A stretch of 64,000 nucleotides of DNA from Pseudonocardia broussonetiae (GTDB lineage Bacteria; Actinomycetota; Actinomycetes; Mycobacteriales; Pseudonocardiaceae), in the NCBI RefSeq assembly GCF_013155125.1, contig NZ_CP053564.1, positions 7,113,726 through 7,177,725 on the forward strand. The letters run 5' to 3'. The notes under the pieces are model-generated. The model was not told where the DNA came from, searched no databases, and worked only from the letters and a program-made list of their open reading frames with translations. The translations under genes and the position numbers were made by a program. Position 1 is the first letter of the stretch, and the number at the start of each line of letters is the position of its first letter. Of the stretch, positions 43,017-52,060 are shown one piece after another.

Positions 43017-44445
43017 CCCCGCAACCTAGCGCCGCCCGCAAGGCCGATGCCGCGACCGGGAGCGCGCGGCGCAGCTCGGCACCCGGCGGCCCGGCGTAGC
43101 CGAGCACGATCCCGGCGGTCGCGGGCTCGCCGACGTGGTGGCGGCCCAGCCCGTCGAGGTGCACGCCCCCGGCGGCGGCGTCGGTGATCGCCCGGCGCTC
43201 GGCGTCCGGGCCGGGGAGCAGGGCGACGACGTGCGCACCGGCCTCGTCCCCGGTGACCGCGACGCCCGCACCCGCCAGCGCCGCCACGACGTCCGCGCGC
43301 CGCCCGGCCAGCTCGCGCCGCAGCCGTCGCAGGTGCCGGGCGAGGTCGCCGTGCGCGGCGAGCGAGACGAACACGCGCTGCCCGGCGCGGGCGGGCCGCA
43401 TCCCGGTGGCCTCGCGAGCGGTCAGCACGGCGTCGACGACGGCGGGCGGCGCCACCAGCCACCCGACGCCCAGGGTCGGGGTGAGCAGCTTGCTCACCGT
43501 GCCCAGGTGCGCGACGACGTCCGGGCCGAGCGCGGCCAGCAGCGGGAGCGGGGCGACGTCGTAGCGGAGCTCGCCGTCGTAGTCGTCCTCGACGACGAGG
43601 AACCCCTCGGCGCGGGCCCGCTCCACCAGCGCGACCCGCCGCGCCGCGGACAGCCGCACGCCGAGCGGGTACTGGTGGGCGGGCGTGCAGTAGACCGCGG
43701 CGACGCCGGCCGGCACGGCGTCGACGACGAGCCCGGCGGCGTCCACCGGCACCGGCACGACGACGAGCCCGGCCGCCCGCAGCGCCGACACCGCCCGCCG
43801 GTAGCCCGGCTCCTCGACGGCCACCCGCGACCCCGGCGGGAACGTGCGCGCGAGCTCCGCCACCGCCGCCGAGCTGCCCGGCGTGACGAGCACCGTGGCG
43901 GGGTCGGCGGGCAGGCCGCGGTGGCGCAGCAGGTGCTCGACGACCGCGGCCCGGAACGCGGGCATGCCGACGGGGTCGGGCCCGGCGTCGGCGGGGCCGT
44001 CGGCGGCGGCCCGCCAGGCCCGGCGCCAGGCGGCGGGGTCGAGGGCGTCGAGGCAGGGGGTGCCGGCGGAGAGGTCGACGAGCGCGCCCGCCCCGTCCCC
44101 TTGTTGCAGGAAAGCCACGTTCCTGCCCTCTGGTGGCGGGAACGTGGCTTTCCTGCAACTCGGCGCGCCCCCCGCACCGGCACGAGCACCCCCCGGCGGC
44201 ACCTGCTCCACGTACGTCCCGCTCCCCCGCCGCGCCCCCACCCACCCCTCGGCCAGCAGCTGGTCGTACGCCGCCGCCGTCACCGTCCGGCTCACCCCCA
44301 GCGTGGCGGCCAGCTCCCGCGTCGAGGGCAGCCGGTCGCCCGTGCGCAGCACCCCGTCGGCGGTCGCCGCCCGCAGCGCGTCGGCGAGCTGCACCGACAG
44401 CGGGTGCTCACCGGCGCGGTCCAGCACGATCGGGGGCAGCGGCAC
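43003..44445 (-). CDS. MocR/PdxR-type regulator (GntR + aminotransferase fold)
   Basis: 480 residues. The N-terminal GntR winged helix (PLSVQLADALRAATADGVL then DRLPSTRELAATLGVSR) is joined by a linker to a class I aminotransferase domain with the PLP lysine Lys319 in LGTVSKLLTP. PdxR-type members sense PLP and control vitamin B6 genes. The linker (residues about 96-115) is encoded by hairpin H6, apparently inserted in frame. The GTG at 44445 follows GGAAGG. It diverges from a PNPOx-like gene, its likely target. Confidence 0.9.
   Translation of the reverse strand: MPLPPIVLDRAGEHPLSVQLADALRAATADGVLRTGDRLPSTRELAATLGVSRTVTAAAYDQLLAEGWVGARRGSGTYVEQVPPGGARAGAGGAPSCRKATFPPPEGRNVAFLQQGDGAGALVDLSAGTPCLDALDPAAWRRAWRAAADGPADAGPDPVGMPAFRAAVVEHLLRHRGLPADPATVLVTPGSSAAVAELARTFPPGSRVAVEEPGYRRAVSALRAAGLVVVPVPVDAAGLVVDAVPAGVAAVYCTPAHQYPLGVRLSAARRVALVERARAEGFLVVEDDYDGELRYDVAPLPLLAALGPDVVAHLGTVSKLLTPTLGVGWLVAPPAVVDAVLTAREATGMRPARAGQRVFVSLAAHGDLARHLRRLRRELAGRRADVVAALAGAGVAVTGDEAGAHVVALLPGPDAERRAITDAAAGGVHLDGLGRHHVGEPATAGIVLGYAGPPGAELRRALPVAASALRAALGCGDGRG
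44103..44159. repeat. Hairpin H6 inserted in frame within the MocR gene
   Basis: Arms of 25 nt (44103-44127 and 44135-44159, sharing the core AGGAAAGCCACGTTCC and its complement) pair with one mismatch around a 7-nt loop. The element is 57 nt, exactly 19 codons, and sits in the flexible linker of the MocR protein where an insertion is tolerated. It is the longest hairpin in the window. Confidence 0.78.
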
Positions 44446-44446
44446 G

Positions 44447-44481
44447 AGTGGCCTTCCGTAGTAGCGACGCAGTGGCCCTTC
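44447..44481. promoter_or_regulatory. Direct repeats in the MocR-PNPOx gap
   Basis: AGTGGCCTTC (44447-44456) recurs as AGTGGCCCTTC (44471-44481), 24 nt apart, in the 68-bp gap between divergent genes. MocR proteins often bind direct repeats, so this is its probable operator. Confidence 0.45.
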
Positions 44482-44513
44482 GAGAATGCCACCAGGACGG
44501 TCAGGATGGTCGC

Positions 44514-45176
44514 ATGACGACGCTCTCCCCCACCCCGCGCAGCACCGTCCGGCGCCTCCCGCACCGCGCCCGCACCGACCGGTCCGAGCTCCACGCCGTC
44601 CTCGACGCCGGGATGGTGTGCCACCTCGGGCTGGTGATGGACGGCGCCCCCGTCGTGCTGCCCACCGGCTACGGCCGCATCGATGACGTCCTCTACCTGC
44701 ACGGCTCCACCGGGGCGGCCTCCCTGCGCGCCGCCGCGCGGAACGAGCCGGTGTGCGTCACGGTCACCCACGTCGACGGCGTCGTCTACGCGCGCTCGGT
44801 GTTCCACCACTCGATGAACTACCGCAGCGCGGTCGTGCACGGCGTGCCCCGCCTCGTCACCGACGACGCGGAGCGCCTGGCCGGGCTGCGCGCGATCGTC
44901 GAGAACATGTCGCCCGGCTCCTGGGAGCACGCCCGCGGGCCGAACCGCAAGGAGCTCGCCGCCACCGCCGTGCTCGCCCTCGACCTCACCGAGGCCAGCC
45001 TCAAGGTGCGCACCGGCCCGCCGCTGGACGACGACGAGGACGTCGCCGACGACGTCCCCACCGGCCGCTGGTCGGGCGTGCTGCCGGTGCGCACGGTGTT
45101 CGGCGAGCCCGTGCCGTGCCCGCTGCTCCCCGCCAGCACCCCGGTGGCCGGGCACGTGGGCGACCGCCGGGACTGA
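44514..45176 (+). CDS. PNPOx-like FMN-binding protein
   Basis: 220 residues, split barrel. Seen are HAVLDAGMVCHLGLVMDGAP, VVLPTGYGRIDDVLYLHGST, VCVTVTHVDGVVYARSVFHH and SMNYRSAVVHGVPRLVTDDA, the pattern of FMN-binding proteins of the 5-nitroimidazole/PNPOx superfamily. Divergence from a PdxR-like regulator suggests a link to vitamin B6 or PLP balance (inference). ATG 44514; no strong ribosome site. Confidence 0.85.
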   Translation: MTTLSPTPRSTVRRLPHRARTDRSELHAVLDAGMVCHLGLVMDGAPVVLPTGYGRIDDVLYLHGSTGAASLRAAARNEPVCVTVTHVDGVVYARSVFHHSMNYRSAVVHGVPRLVTDDAERLAGLRAIVENMSPGSWEHARGPNRKELAATAVLALDLTEASLKVRTGPPLDDDEDVADDVPTGRWSGVLPVRTVFGEPVPCPLLPASTPVAGHVGDRRD

Positions 45177-45219
45177 ACCGCTGGTCAGCACGGGCGGCGG
45201 GACACCCGGCCGGGTGAAC

Positions 45220-45225
45220 TAACCT
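45220..45225 (+). promoter_or_regulatory. -10 hexamer TAACCT, leaderless
   Basis: TAACCT ends 8 nt before GTG 45234 of the oligopeptidase gene; no ribosome site between. Confidence 0.4.
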
Positions 45226-45233
45226 CGGGCCGC

Positions 45234-47306
45234 GTGAGCGACCAGAGCACGTCCTACCCCGCCGCCGAGCGGCTCGACCTCGTCGAGACCCTGCACGGGC
45301 ACCGCGTCGCCGACCCCTACCGCTGGCTCGAGGACGCGGCCGACCCGCGGACGAAGGCCTGGTCGGACGCCCAGGACGAGCTGGCCTCCGCCCACCTCGA
45401 CGCCCTCCCCGGCCGCGAGGCGCTGGCCGGGCACCTGCGCACGCTGCTGTCGTCCGGCTCGGTGTCGGTGCCGCTGTGGCGGGCCGGGCGCCGGTTCTCG
45501 GTGCGCCGTGAGCCCGGCCAGGAGCACGCCGTCGTTCTGGTGCGCGAGCCCGACGGCACCGAGCGCGTGCTGCTCGACCCGATCGCGATCGACCCGACCG
45601 GCCTCACCACCGTCGACGGCTGGGTCCCCGACCTCGAGGGGCGCCGCCTGGCCTACCAGCTCTCCGCGGGCGGCGACGAGCAGTCGGTGCTGCACGTGCT
45701 CGACGTCGCCACCGGCGAGGACGTCGAGCCGCCGATCGACCGCTGCCGCTACTCCGCCGTCGCGTGGCTGCCCGGCGGCGAGGAGTTCCTGTTCGTGCGG
45801 ATGGTCGACGCCGCCGAGGTGCCCGAGGGGCAGCAGGCGTTCCACCGCCGCATCTGGCGCCACCGCCTCGGCACCCCCACCAGCGACGACGTGCTGGTCG
45901 AGGCCCCCGGCCTCTACGACGGCCACAACTACTACGGCGTCCGCACCTCCCGCGACGGCGCCTGGACGGTCGTCACCGCCAACGTCGGCACGGCCCGGCG
46001 CGACAGCCTGTGGGTCGGGCCGGTCGGCGGCGACCTCGTCCGCGTGCTGGCCCAGGACGACGACGTCCAGTGCAGCGCCTGGGTCGACCGCGACGGCCGC
46101 CTCTACCTGCTGACGACCGACGGCGCCCCGCGCTGGCGCCTCGCCGTCACCGACCCGTCGACGCCCGGGCGCGAGCACTGGCGCCCGCTCGTCGACGAGG
46201 ACCCGGGGTCGGTGCTCGACGCCGTCGTCCTGCTCGACGGCGACGCCCCGCGCCTGGCCGTCCTGCGCTCCCGCCACGCCGTCGCCGAGCTCGCGCTGCA
46301 CCACCCCGACGGCACGCCCGCGGAGACCGTGGCGCTGCCGGGCACGGGATCGGTCCACGGCCTCACCGTCGCCGACCGCGACACCCCGGCCGAGCACGGG
46401 AAGCTGTGGATCGGCTGGACCGACCTCGTGACGCCCCCGCAGGTGCACCGCTACGAGGCCGGCGCGCTCGTGCTCGAGGCCACCGCGCCCGGTGCGGTCG
46501 AGGTGCCGGATGTCCGCACCGAGCAGCGGGAGTTCACCTCCGCCGACGGCACGACCGTCCGGATGTTCGTCGTCACCCCGGCCACCGGCGACGGCCCGCG
46601 CCCCACCCTCGTCACCGGCTACGGCGGCTTCGGCATCAGCCGCGAGCCCGCCTACACCGCGTCGGCGCTGGCCTGGGTCGCGGCGGGCGGCGGGTACGCG
46701 CTGGTGTCGCTGCGCGGCGGCGGCGAGGAGGGCGAGGACTGGCACCGCGCCGGCAACCGCGGCCACAAGCAGAACGTCTTCGACGACCTGCACGCCGCCG
46801 CCGGGGCGCTGGTCGCCGCCGGCGACACCACGCCCGCCCAGCTGTCGATCATGGGCGGGTCCAACGGCGGCCTGCTCGTGGGCGCCGCGCTCGTCCAGCG
46901 CCCCGACCTCTACGCCGCGGTCGTCTGCTCCGCCCCGCTGCTGGACATGGTGCGCTACGAGGAGTTCTCGCTCGGGCGCACCTGGAACGAGGAGTACGGC
47001 ACGGCCGACGACCCGACGGAGCTGGGCTGGCTGCTGTCCTACTCGCCCTACCACCACGTCACCGACGGCGTCGACTACCCGGCGACGCTGTTCACCGTGT
47101 TCGAGTCCGACACGCGTGTCGACCCCCTGCACGCCCGCAAGATGTGCGCGGCCCTGCAGCACGCCACGGTCGGCGGGGCCCCGATCCTGCTGCGCCGCGA
47201 GACCGACGTGGGCCACGGCGCCCGCTCGGTCTCCCGCACCGTCGGCCTCGCCGCCGACCAGCTCGCGTTCCTGGCCGCGCACACCGGTTTGGAGATCTCA
47301 TCGTGA
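45234..47306 (+). CDS. Prolyl oligopeptidase (S9A)
   Basis: 690 residues. The N-terminal beta-propeller begins with the family entry YPAAERLDLVETLHGHRVAD then PYRWLEDA. The alpha/beta hydrolase domain carries Ser543 in MGGSNGGLLVG, Asp626 in ESDTRVDP and His661 in DVGHGARS. It cleaves short peptides after Pro in the cytosol (no signal peptide). The stop overlaps the GTG of the MscS gene, so the two are translationally coupled, which is unusual. Confidence 0.94.
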   Translation: MSDQSTSYPAAERLDLVETLHGHRVADPYRWLEDAADPRTKAWSDAQDELASAHLDALPGREALAGHLRTLLSSGSVSVPLWRAGRRFSVRREPGQEHAVVLVREPDGTERVLLDPIAIDPTGLTTVDGWVPDLEGRRLAYQLSAGGDEQSVLHVLDVATGEDVEPPIDRCRYSAVAWLPGGEEFLFVRMVDAAEVPEGQQAFHRRIWRHRLGTPTSDDVLVEAPGLYDGHNYYGVRTSRDGAWTVVTANVGTARRDSLWVGPVGGDLVRVLAQDDDVQCSAWVDRDGRLYLLTTDGAPRWRLAVTDPSTPGREHWRPLVDEDPGSVLDAVVLLDGDAPRLAVLRSRHAVAELALHHPDGTPAETVALPGTGSVHGLTVADRDTPAEHGKLWIGWTDLVTPPQVHRYEAGALVLEATAPGAVEVPDVRTEQREFTSADGTTVRMFVVTPATGDGPRPTLVTGYGGFGISREPAYTASALAWVAAGGGYALVSLRGGGEEGEDWHRAGNRGHKQNVFDDLHAAAGALVAAGDTTPAQLSIMGGSNGGLLVGAALVQRPDLYAAVVCSAPLLDMVRYEEFSLGRTWNEEYGTADDPTELGWLLSYSPYHHVTDGVDYPATLFTVFESDTRVDPLHARKMCAALQHATVGGAPILLRRETDVGHGARSVSRTVGLAADQLAFLAAHTGLEISS

Positions 47307-48265
47307 ACGACCTGCTCCCCGAACAGCCCGCCTGCGCCTCGGAGGCCGGCACCTGGTGCGCCCGCTTCTACCAGTGGACCAACAACGACTTCCTGGCGCG
47401 CTCGGCCGACGCGATCGTCGGCACCACCATGAAGATCGCCCTGATCCTCGTGCTGGCGATCCTCGCCCGGTACCTGCTGCACCGGCTGGTCTCGCGCGTC
47501 GTCGACGGCGCGGCCAACGCCCGGCTCCCCCGCCGCGCCTCCGCGGCGGCCGCCGCGGCCGCGCCGGTGCGGCGCGCCCAGCGCGCCCGCACCATCGGCT
47601 CGGTGCTGCGCTCGATCATCTCGGTGATCGTCCTGACGATCGCCGCGATCATGGTGCTGTCCGAGTTCGGCGTGAACCTCGGCCCGATCCTCGCCTCGGC
47701 CGGCATCGTCGGCGTGGCGGTCGGCTTCGGTGCGCAGAACCTCGTCCGGGACTTCCTGTCCGGCATGTTCATGCTCATGGAGGACCAGTACGGCGTGGGC
47801 GACATCGTCGACCTCGGCGAGGCCAGCGGCACCGTCGAGGCGGTCGGCCTGCGGATCACGACGCTGCGCGACGTCAACGGCACCGTCTGGTACGTCCGCA
47901 ACGGCGAGATCCTGCGCGTGGGCAACAAGAGCCAGGGCTTCGCCGTCGCCGTCGTCGACATCCCGGTGGCGCACAGCGCCGACATCGTCGACGCGACCGC
48001 GCTGATCGGCACCGTCGCCTCCGAGCGCGTCGCGCAGGAGGACGTCGCCCCGCACGTCCTGGAGCCCGTCGAGGTGCTGGGCGTGGAGCGCGTCGGCCCG
48101 GAGGGCGTCACGCTGCGGCTCACCGTCAAGGTCGCCCCCGGCAAGCAGTGGCTGGTGCAGCGCGCGCTCAACGCCGCCCTCACCGACGCCTTCGACGACG
48201 CCCACGTCCCGCGCCCGGGCCTGCTCCCCGCCCTCCCGCCCGCGGGCCCGCCCCTCGCCAAGTGA
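47303..48265 (+). CDS. MscS-type mechanosensitive channel
   Basis: 320 residues. Three hydrophobic helices (about 42-60, 98-120, 128-150), a pore helix with [20 protein letters not shown], and the MscS beta domain [20 protein letters not shown] then [19 protein letters not shown] basic Arg-rich loop follows TM1. It releases solutes under hypo-osmotic stress. Coupled by GTGA overlap to the oligopeptidase gene. Confidence 0.9.
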   Translation: MNDLLPEQPACASEAGTWCARFYQWTNNDFLARSADAIVGTTMKIALILVLAILARYLLHRLVSRVVDGAANARLPRRASAAAAAAAPVRRAQRARTIGSVLRSIISVIVLTIAAIMVLSEFGVNLGPILASAGIVGVAVGFGAQNLVRDFLSGMFMLMEDQYGVGDIVDLGEASGTVEAVGLRITTLRDVNGTVWYVRNGEILRVGNKSQGFAVAVVDIPVAHSADIVDATALIGTVASERVAQEDVAPHVLEPVEVLGVERVGPEGVTLRLTVKVAPGKQWLVQRALNAALTDAFDDAHVPRPGLLPALPPAGPPLAK

Positions 48266-48287
48266 CGCCGCAGGGGATGATGGAGCC

Positions 48288-48671
48288 GTGAGCGATCCGC
48301 AGAACTTCTACGCCGAGGTGGGCGGCGCGCCCGTCTTCGACAAGCTCGTCTCCCGGTTCTACGAGGAGGTGGCCGCCGACGAGGTGCTGCGGCCGCTGTA
48401 CCCGGAGGAGGACCTCGGCCCGGCCGAGGTGCGGCTGCGGATGTTCCTGGAGCAGTACTGGGGCGGTCCGCGCACCTACTCCGACCAGCGCGGGCACCCC
48501 CGCCTGCGCATGCGGCACAACCCGTTCAAGGTCGGCCCGATCGAGCGCGACGCGTGGCTGCGCTGCATGCGCATCGCCGTCGACGAGGCCGGGTTCGACG
48601 ACGCCCACCGCGAGCAGATCTGGCAGTACATGACCTACGCCGCGGCGAGCATGCAGAACTCCGACTTCTGA
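48288..48671 (+). CDS. glbO: Truncated haemoglobin, group II (GlbO)
   Basis: 127 residues, 2-on-2 globin. Proximal His77 in RMRHNPF, Trp90 (G8) in [10 protein letters not shown] and Tyr at CD1/B10 positions ([17 protein letters not shown]) mark group II/TrHbO. Binds O2 and protects or supplies respiration. Position next to a GH13 gene matches M. tuberculosis Rv2470-Rv2471. GTG 48288 follows GATGGAG. Confidence 0.93.
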   Translation: MSDPQNFYAEVGGAPVFDKLVSRFYEEVAADEVLRPLYPEEDLGPAEVRLRMFLEQYWGGPRTYSDQRGHPRLRMRHNPFKVGPIERDAWLRCMRIAVDEAGFDDAHREQIWQYMTYAAASMQNSDF

Positions 48672-48675
48672 CGCC

Positions 48676-49653
48676 CTACTCGTCGGGGTCGGCGAGCTCC
48701 ACCGTCGGCCCGTAGTGCCCGCGCCACGCGGCCAGCGTGCCGGACGTGCCGTCGGTGAAGGCGAGCCGGCGCAGCGTCACGGCCACGGCGGCGCGGCTGG
48801 CCGGGTCACCGGGCAGGTCGATCGTCTCGGGCCCGCGCATCTCCCGCACCGCGTCGACGACGTCGGCCACGACCACGCCCAGCACCGGGTCGCCGTGCTC
48901 GTCGAGGAGCCGGCGGAACGCGGCGTCGCGCTCGGCGTCGAAGGGCAGGGGCGCGCCGTCGGGCTCCGCCGCCGGGTGGGCCGGGTGCAGCCGCAGCACC
49001 GGGACCCAGCCGTCGGGCACCGGCACGTGCGTGGCCGGCCCCCGCTCCTGCCGCACCTGCGACGGGCGCAGCCGCAGCCCGGTGCCGCCGCCGGGCGCGG
49101 TGATCTCCATGCGTCCCGCCGCCGTCACGACCAGGACGTCGGGTGCCACGCCGGTCAACTGCCCGAGCAGGCCGCCGGTGACGGCGTCGCGCCCGACGGC
49201 ACCGCGGAGCACCGCGAGGGCGTCCGGGTCGGCGGTGCGCACCAGCACGTCCGCGGCGGGCGCGCCGAGGCCGAGGTCGAACAGGACGCCGGAGAGGTCG
49301 GCCGGGCGCAGGGCGCCGTCGTCGGGCCCGAGCTCGGTGACGACGCGGCGGGCCTCGCGCCGGGCGGTCTCCTCCGGCACGCAGAACGCGACGGCGTGGT
49401 GCCAGCGCAGGGGGTCGCGCGCCGAGGGCGTCTCGTAGGCGATCGCCACGGCGTCGTCGGGCAGCACGATCCGCAGCCCGCCGCGCGGGGTGACCACGCT
49501 GTTGGGGCCGCGCTGCGCGGCCTCCCCGGGCAGCCGCGCCAGCCGGGCCAGCGCGCCGGGCGCCCCCGCCGACCACGACGACGTCTCAAGCGCGAGGTGC
49601 TCCTCGACCAGGACCCGGACGGGGCCGAGTGCGGGGTCCGTCGACCGGTCCAT
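48676..49653 (-). CDS. Conserved protein of unknown function
   Basis: 325 residues, no signal peptide or membrane helix. Mixed alpha/beta with segments such as VTPRGGLRIVLPDDAVAIAY, GQLTGVAPDVLVVTAAGRME and PVLGVVVADVVDAVREMRGP. The last part contains AVTLRRLAFTDGTSGTLAAW. I do not recognise a family. It converges on glbO (4-nt gap) and is divergent from the GH13 gene. Confidence 0.7.
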   Translation of the reverse strand: MDRSTDPALGPVRVLVEEHLALETSSWSAGAPGALARLARLPGEAAQRGPNSVVTPRGGLRIVLPDDAVAIAYETPSARDPLRWHHAVAFCVPEETARREARRVVTELGPDDGALRPADLSGVLFDLGLGAPAADVLVRTADPDALAVLRGAVGRDAVTGGLLGQLTGVAPDVLVVTAAGRMEITAPGGGTGLRLRPSQVRQERGPATHVPVPDGWVPVLRLHPAHPAAEPDGAPLPFDAERDAAFRRLLDEHGDPVLGVVVADVVDAVREMRGPETIDLPGDPASRAAVAVTLRRLAFTDGTSGTLAAWRGHYGPTVELADPDE

Positions 49654-49796
49654 CGGCAGAGCGTGTCACGCCTCACACGCTCCGTCGAGGTGGGTCTCGA
49701 TGTGCGACGCCCGGTGCGGCCCATCGGGGGACGCGTACTACGCGCGGTGACCAACTCCCCCCGCCATCCGGGAACGAAGCCTGGCAGGATCTGCCC

Positions 49797-51305
49797 GTGC
49801 AGTGGTGGCGCGAGGCGGTGGTCTACCGGGTCTACGTGCGCAGCTTCACCGACAGCGACGGTGACGGCATCGGCGACCTGGAGGGGATCCGCGCCCGCCT
49901 CGGCTACCTGGAGCTGCTGGGCGTCGACGCGCTGTCGCTGGCGCCGTTCTACCCGTCGCCGATGGCCGACCACGGCTACGACGTCGCCGACCCCCGTGAC
50001 GTCGACCCCGTGTACGGCGACCTCGCCGTCTTCGACGCCCTCGTCACCGACGCCCACGAGCACGGTCTGAAGATCATCGTCGACCTGGTGCCCAACCACA
50101 CCTCGGTCGAGCACGAGTGGTTCCGCGCCGCCCGCACGTCGAAGCCGGGCAGTCCCGAGCGCGAGCGCTTCCACTTCCGCCCCGGCCGCGGCCCGGGCGG
50201 CCAGGAGCCGCCCAACGACTGGCAGAGCGTGTTCGGCGGACCCGCGTGGACGCGGCTGCCCGACGACCCGGAGTGGTACCTGCACCTGTTCTCCCCCGCG
50301 CAGCCCGACCTCGACTGGACCAACCCGGAGGTGTGGGCCGACCTCGACAAGACGGTCCGGTTCTGGCTCGACCGCGGCGTCGACGGCTTCCGGGTCGACG
50401 TCGCCCACGGCATGAGCAAGCCCGAGGGCCTGCCCGACGCCGGCGGGTGCCGCGACGACCCCCGCTTCGACCACGAGGGCGTCCACGACGTGCACCGGAT
50501 GGTCCGCGCCGTCGTCGACCACTTCCCGGGCACCGTGCTGGTCGGGCAGGTCGACGTCCGCGACGACGACGCGTTCGCCCGCTACGTCCGCCCCGACGAG
50601 CTGCACGTCGGGCTCACCTACCGGCTGCTGGAGTGCCCCTTCGCCGCCGACGCCGTGCGCGACGCGATCGAGGACTCGTTCGAGGCCGTCGCCCCGACGC
50701 GCTCGCGCCCGTCGTGGGCGCTGGCCGACCACGACACCGTGCGCCCGGTCACCCGCTGGGGCGGCGAGGCGCGGGCGCGCGCGATGGCGCTGGTGACGCT
50801 CGCGCTGCCGGGCACGGTGTTCCTCTACAACGGCGAGGAGCTCGGGCTGCCCGACGTCGAGCTGCCCGACGAGGCGCTGCAGGACCCGCGCTGGACGCAG
50901 TCGGGCGGCACCGACCGCGGCCGCGACGGCTGCCGCGTCCCGATCCCGTGGGAGGGCACGGCGCCCGGGTTCGGGTTCACCTCCGGCGAGCCGTGGCTGC
51001 CGATCCCCGCGCAGTGGGCCGACCGGCTCGTCGCCGACCAGCTGGAGGACACCGCGTCCACGCTGTCGGTGTACCGGCGCGCGCTCGAGCTGCGCCGCTG
51101 CCACCCCGGCTTCACCGGCACCGACGTCGAGTGGTTCGGCGCCCCGCAGGACTGCCTCGCGTTCCGCCGCTCCGGGTCGACGCTCGTGTGCGCGCTGAAC
51201 ACCGGGACCGTCGCGGTGCCCCTGCCCCCGGGCGACGTCCTGCTGTCCTCGGGCCCCCTGCGCGGCGGACTGCTCCCCCCCGACACGGCGGTGTGGCTGG
51301 CCTGA
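49797..51305 (+). CDS. GH13 alpha-glucosidase-like enzyme, altered acid/base
   Basis: 502 residues, (beta/alpha)8 barrel: WWREAVVYRVYVRSFTDSDG, IVDLVPNHTS, nucleophile Asp201 in GFRVDVAHG and Asp313 in LADHDTVRP. The second catalytic position, normally Glu in a VGEV motif, reads Gln251 (VLVGQVDVRDDD). Without the general acid it may be inactive, slow, or differ in mechanism; a single-base change (gag to cag) would explain it. Length and neighbours match the AglA-type gene of mycobacteria. GTG 49797; CAGGAT 6 nt upstream. Confidence 0.82.
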   Translation: MQWWREAVVYRVYVRSFTDSDGDGIGDLEGIRARLGYLELLGVDALSLAPFYPSPMADHGYDVADPRDVDPVYGDLAVFDALVTDAHEHGLKIIVDLVPNHTSVEHEWFRAARTSKPGSPERERFHFRPGRGPGGQEPPNDWQSVFGGPAWTRLPDDPEWYLHLFSPAQPDLDWTNPEVWADLDKTVRFWLDRGVDGFRVDVAHGMSKPEGLPDAGGCRDDPRFDHEGVHDVHRMVRAVVDHFPGTVLVGQVDVRDDDAFARYVRPDELHVGLTYRLLECPFAADAVRDAIEDSFEAVAPTRSRPSWALADHDTVRPVTRWGGEARARAMALVTLALPGTVFLYNGEELGLPDVELPDEALQDPRWTQSGGTDRGRDGCRVPIPWEGTAPGFGFTSGEPWLPIPAQWADRLVADQLEDTASTLSVYRRALELRRCHPGFTGTDVEWFGAPQDCLAFRRSGSTLVCALNTGTVAVPLPPGDVLLSSGPLRGGLLPPDTAVWLA

Positions 51306-51311
51306 CGGCCC

Positions 51312-51353
51312 CGTGAGTGGAAAAGAGTGCCAGGGCACTCCTTTCCACTCACG
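51312..51353. terminator. Hairpin H7 between converging genes
   Basis: Arms of 20 nt (51312-51331, starting CGTGAGTGG, and 51334-51353) pair with one mismatch. It occupies almost all of the 51-nt gap between the GH13 gene and a minus-strand gene, as a two-way terminator would. Same arm end as H4. Confidence 0.68.
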
Positions 51354-51356
51354 ACC

Positions 51357-51983
51357 TCAGGCCAGCAGCAGCGGCAGCGCGGTGAGCCGGCGGCGGACGA
51401 CGGCGCCGTAGCGGGCGTCCAGGCGCAGCCAGCTGCCCGTCGACGACACGCGCACGGCGTCGTCGGGGCCCCCGGCGACGAACCCCATCCCCGACAGCGC
51501 GAACAGGCAGCGCATGGGCACCTTCACCGCCGGCGCGTCCCCCGCGCTCACGGTCAGCACCGTCTGGTCCAGCAGCGACGCCGGCGGCCCCATCGGCCCG
51601 GCGTTCTCCCGGGCCACGGTCAGCCCGCGCTCGGTGAGCTGCTCGATCTCCGCGGCGGGCACGACGTCGACCGCCGCCCACCCGTCGACGGGCGGCAGCT
51701 CGCCCTGCCACAGCCCGCCCGCGCCCGGGTCGACGACGCCCGCCCGCTCCACCGACAGCGCCGTGAGCAGCGACGACGCCGGCGTCGTGACGTCGGCGGG
51801 GTCGAGCGTGCCGTGCACCGAGCGCGTCGCGAGCACGTCGAACGGCGTCGACGCCCATGCCGTCACGATCCCGCCCGCCGCGCGCAGCCGCACGGTCGCC
51901 ACGGCGTCCAGGCGCACGACCCGGCCGATGAACGCGCCGAGGTCGCCGCGCTCGTCGGCGTCGGGGATCGCCAGCGCACTCAC
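51357..51983 (-). CDS. Conserved actinobacterial protein (Rv2474c-like position)
   Basis: 208 residues, soluble. Alternating strands, e.g. FIGRVVRLDAVATVRLRAAG, TPFDVLATRSVHGTLD and a C-terminal SSTGSWLRLDARYGAVVRRR. I do not recognise the family. Its place between an alpha-glucosidase-like gene and a thioesterase equals Rv2474c in M. tuberculosis, so it is conserved. GTG 51983 follows GGAGGG. Confidence 0.75.
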   Translation of the reverse strand: MSALAIPDADERGDLGAFIGRVVRLDAVATVRLRAAGGIVTAWASTPFDVLATRSVHGTLDPADVTTPASSLLTALSVERAGVVDPGAGGLWQGELPPVDGWAAVDVVPAAEIEQLTERGLTVARENAGPMGPPASLLDQTVLTVSAGDAPAVKVPMRCLFALSGMGFVAGGPDDAVRVSSTGSWLRLDARYGAVVRRRLTALPLLLA

Positions 51984-52008
51984 GCACCCTCCTCGCTGAC
52001 GCTCGTCG

Positions 52009-52060
52009 GCCGCGTTCGCGGCACTGCTGTGTCCGATGGTGAGCTCGCAGGCTCGCTCAC
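52009..52060 (-). terminator. Two short hairpins after the thioesterase gene
   Basis: GTGAGC (52039-52044) pairs with GCTCAC (52055-52060) at the thioesterase stop, and GCCGCG-TT-CGCGGC (52009-52022) follows on the minus transcript. Together they may reduce read-through into the next gene. Confidence 0.35.

Noticed and set aside
42426..44445. Toxin-antitoxin or defence module around the macrodomain gene
   Set aside because: The partners are YdeI-type and MocR-type genes with no toxin, DarT-like or nuclease motif.
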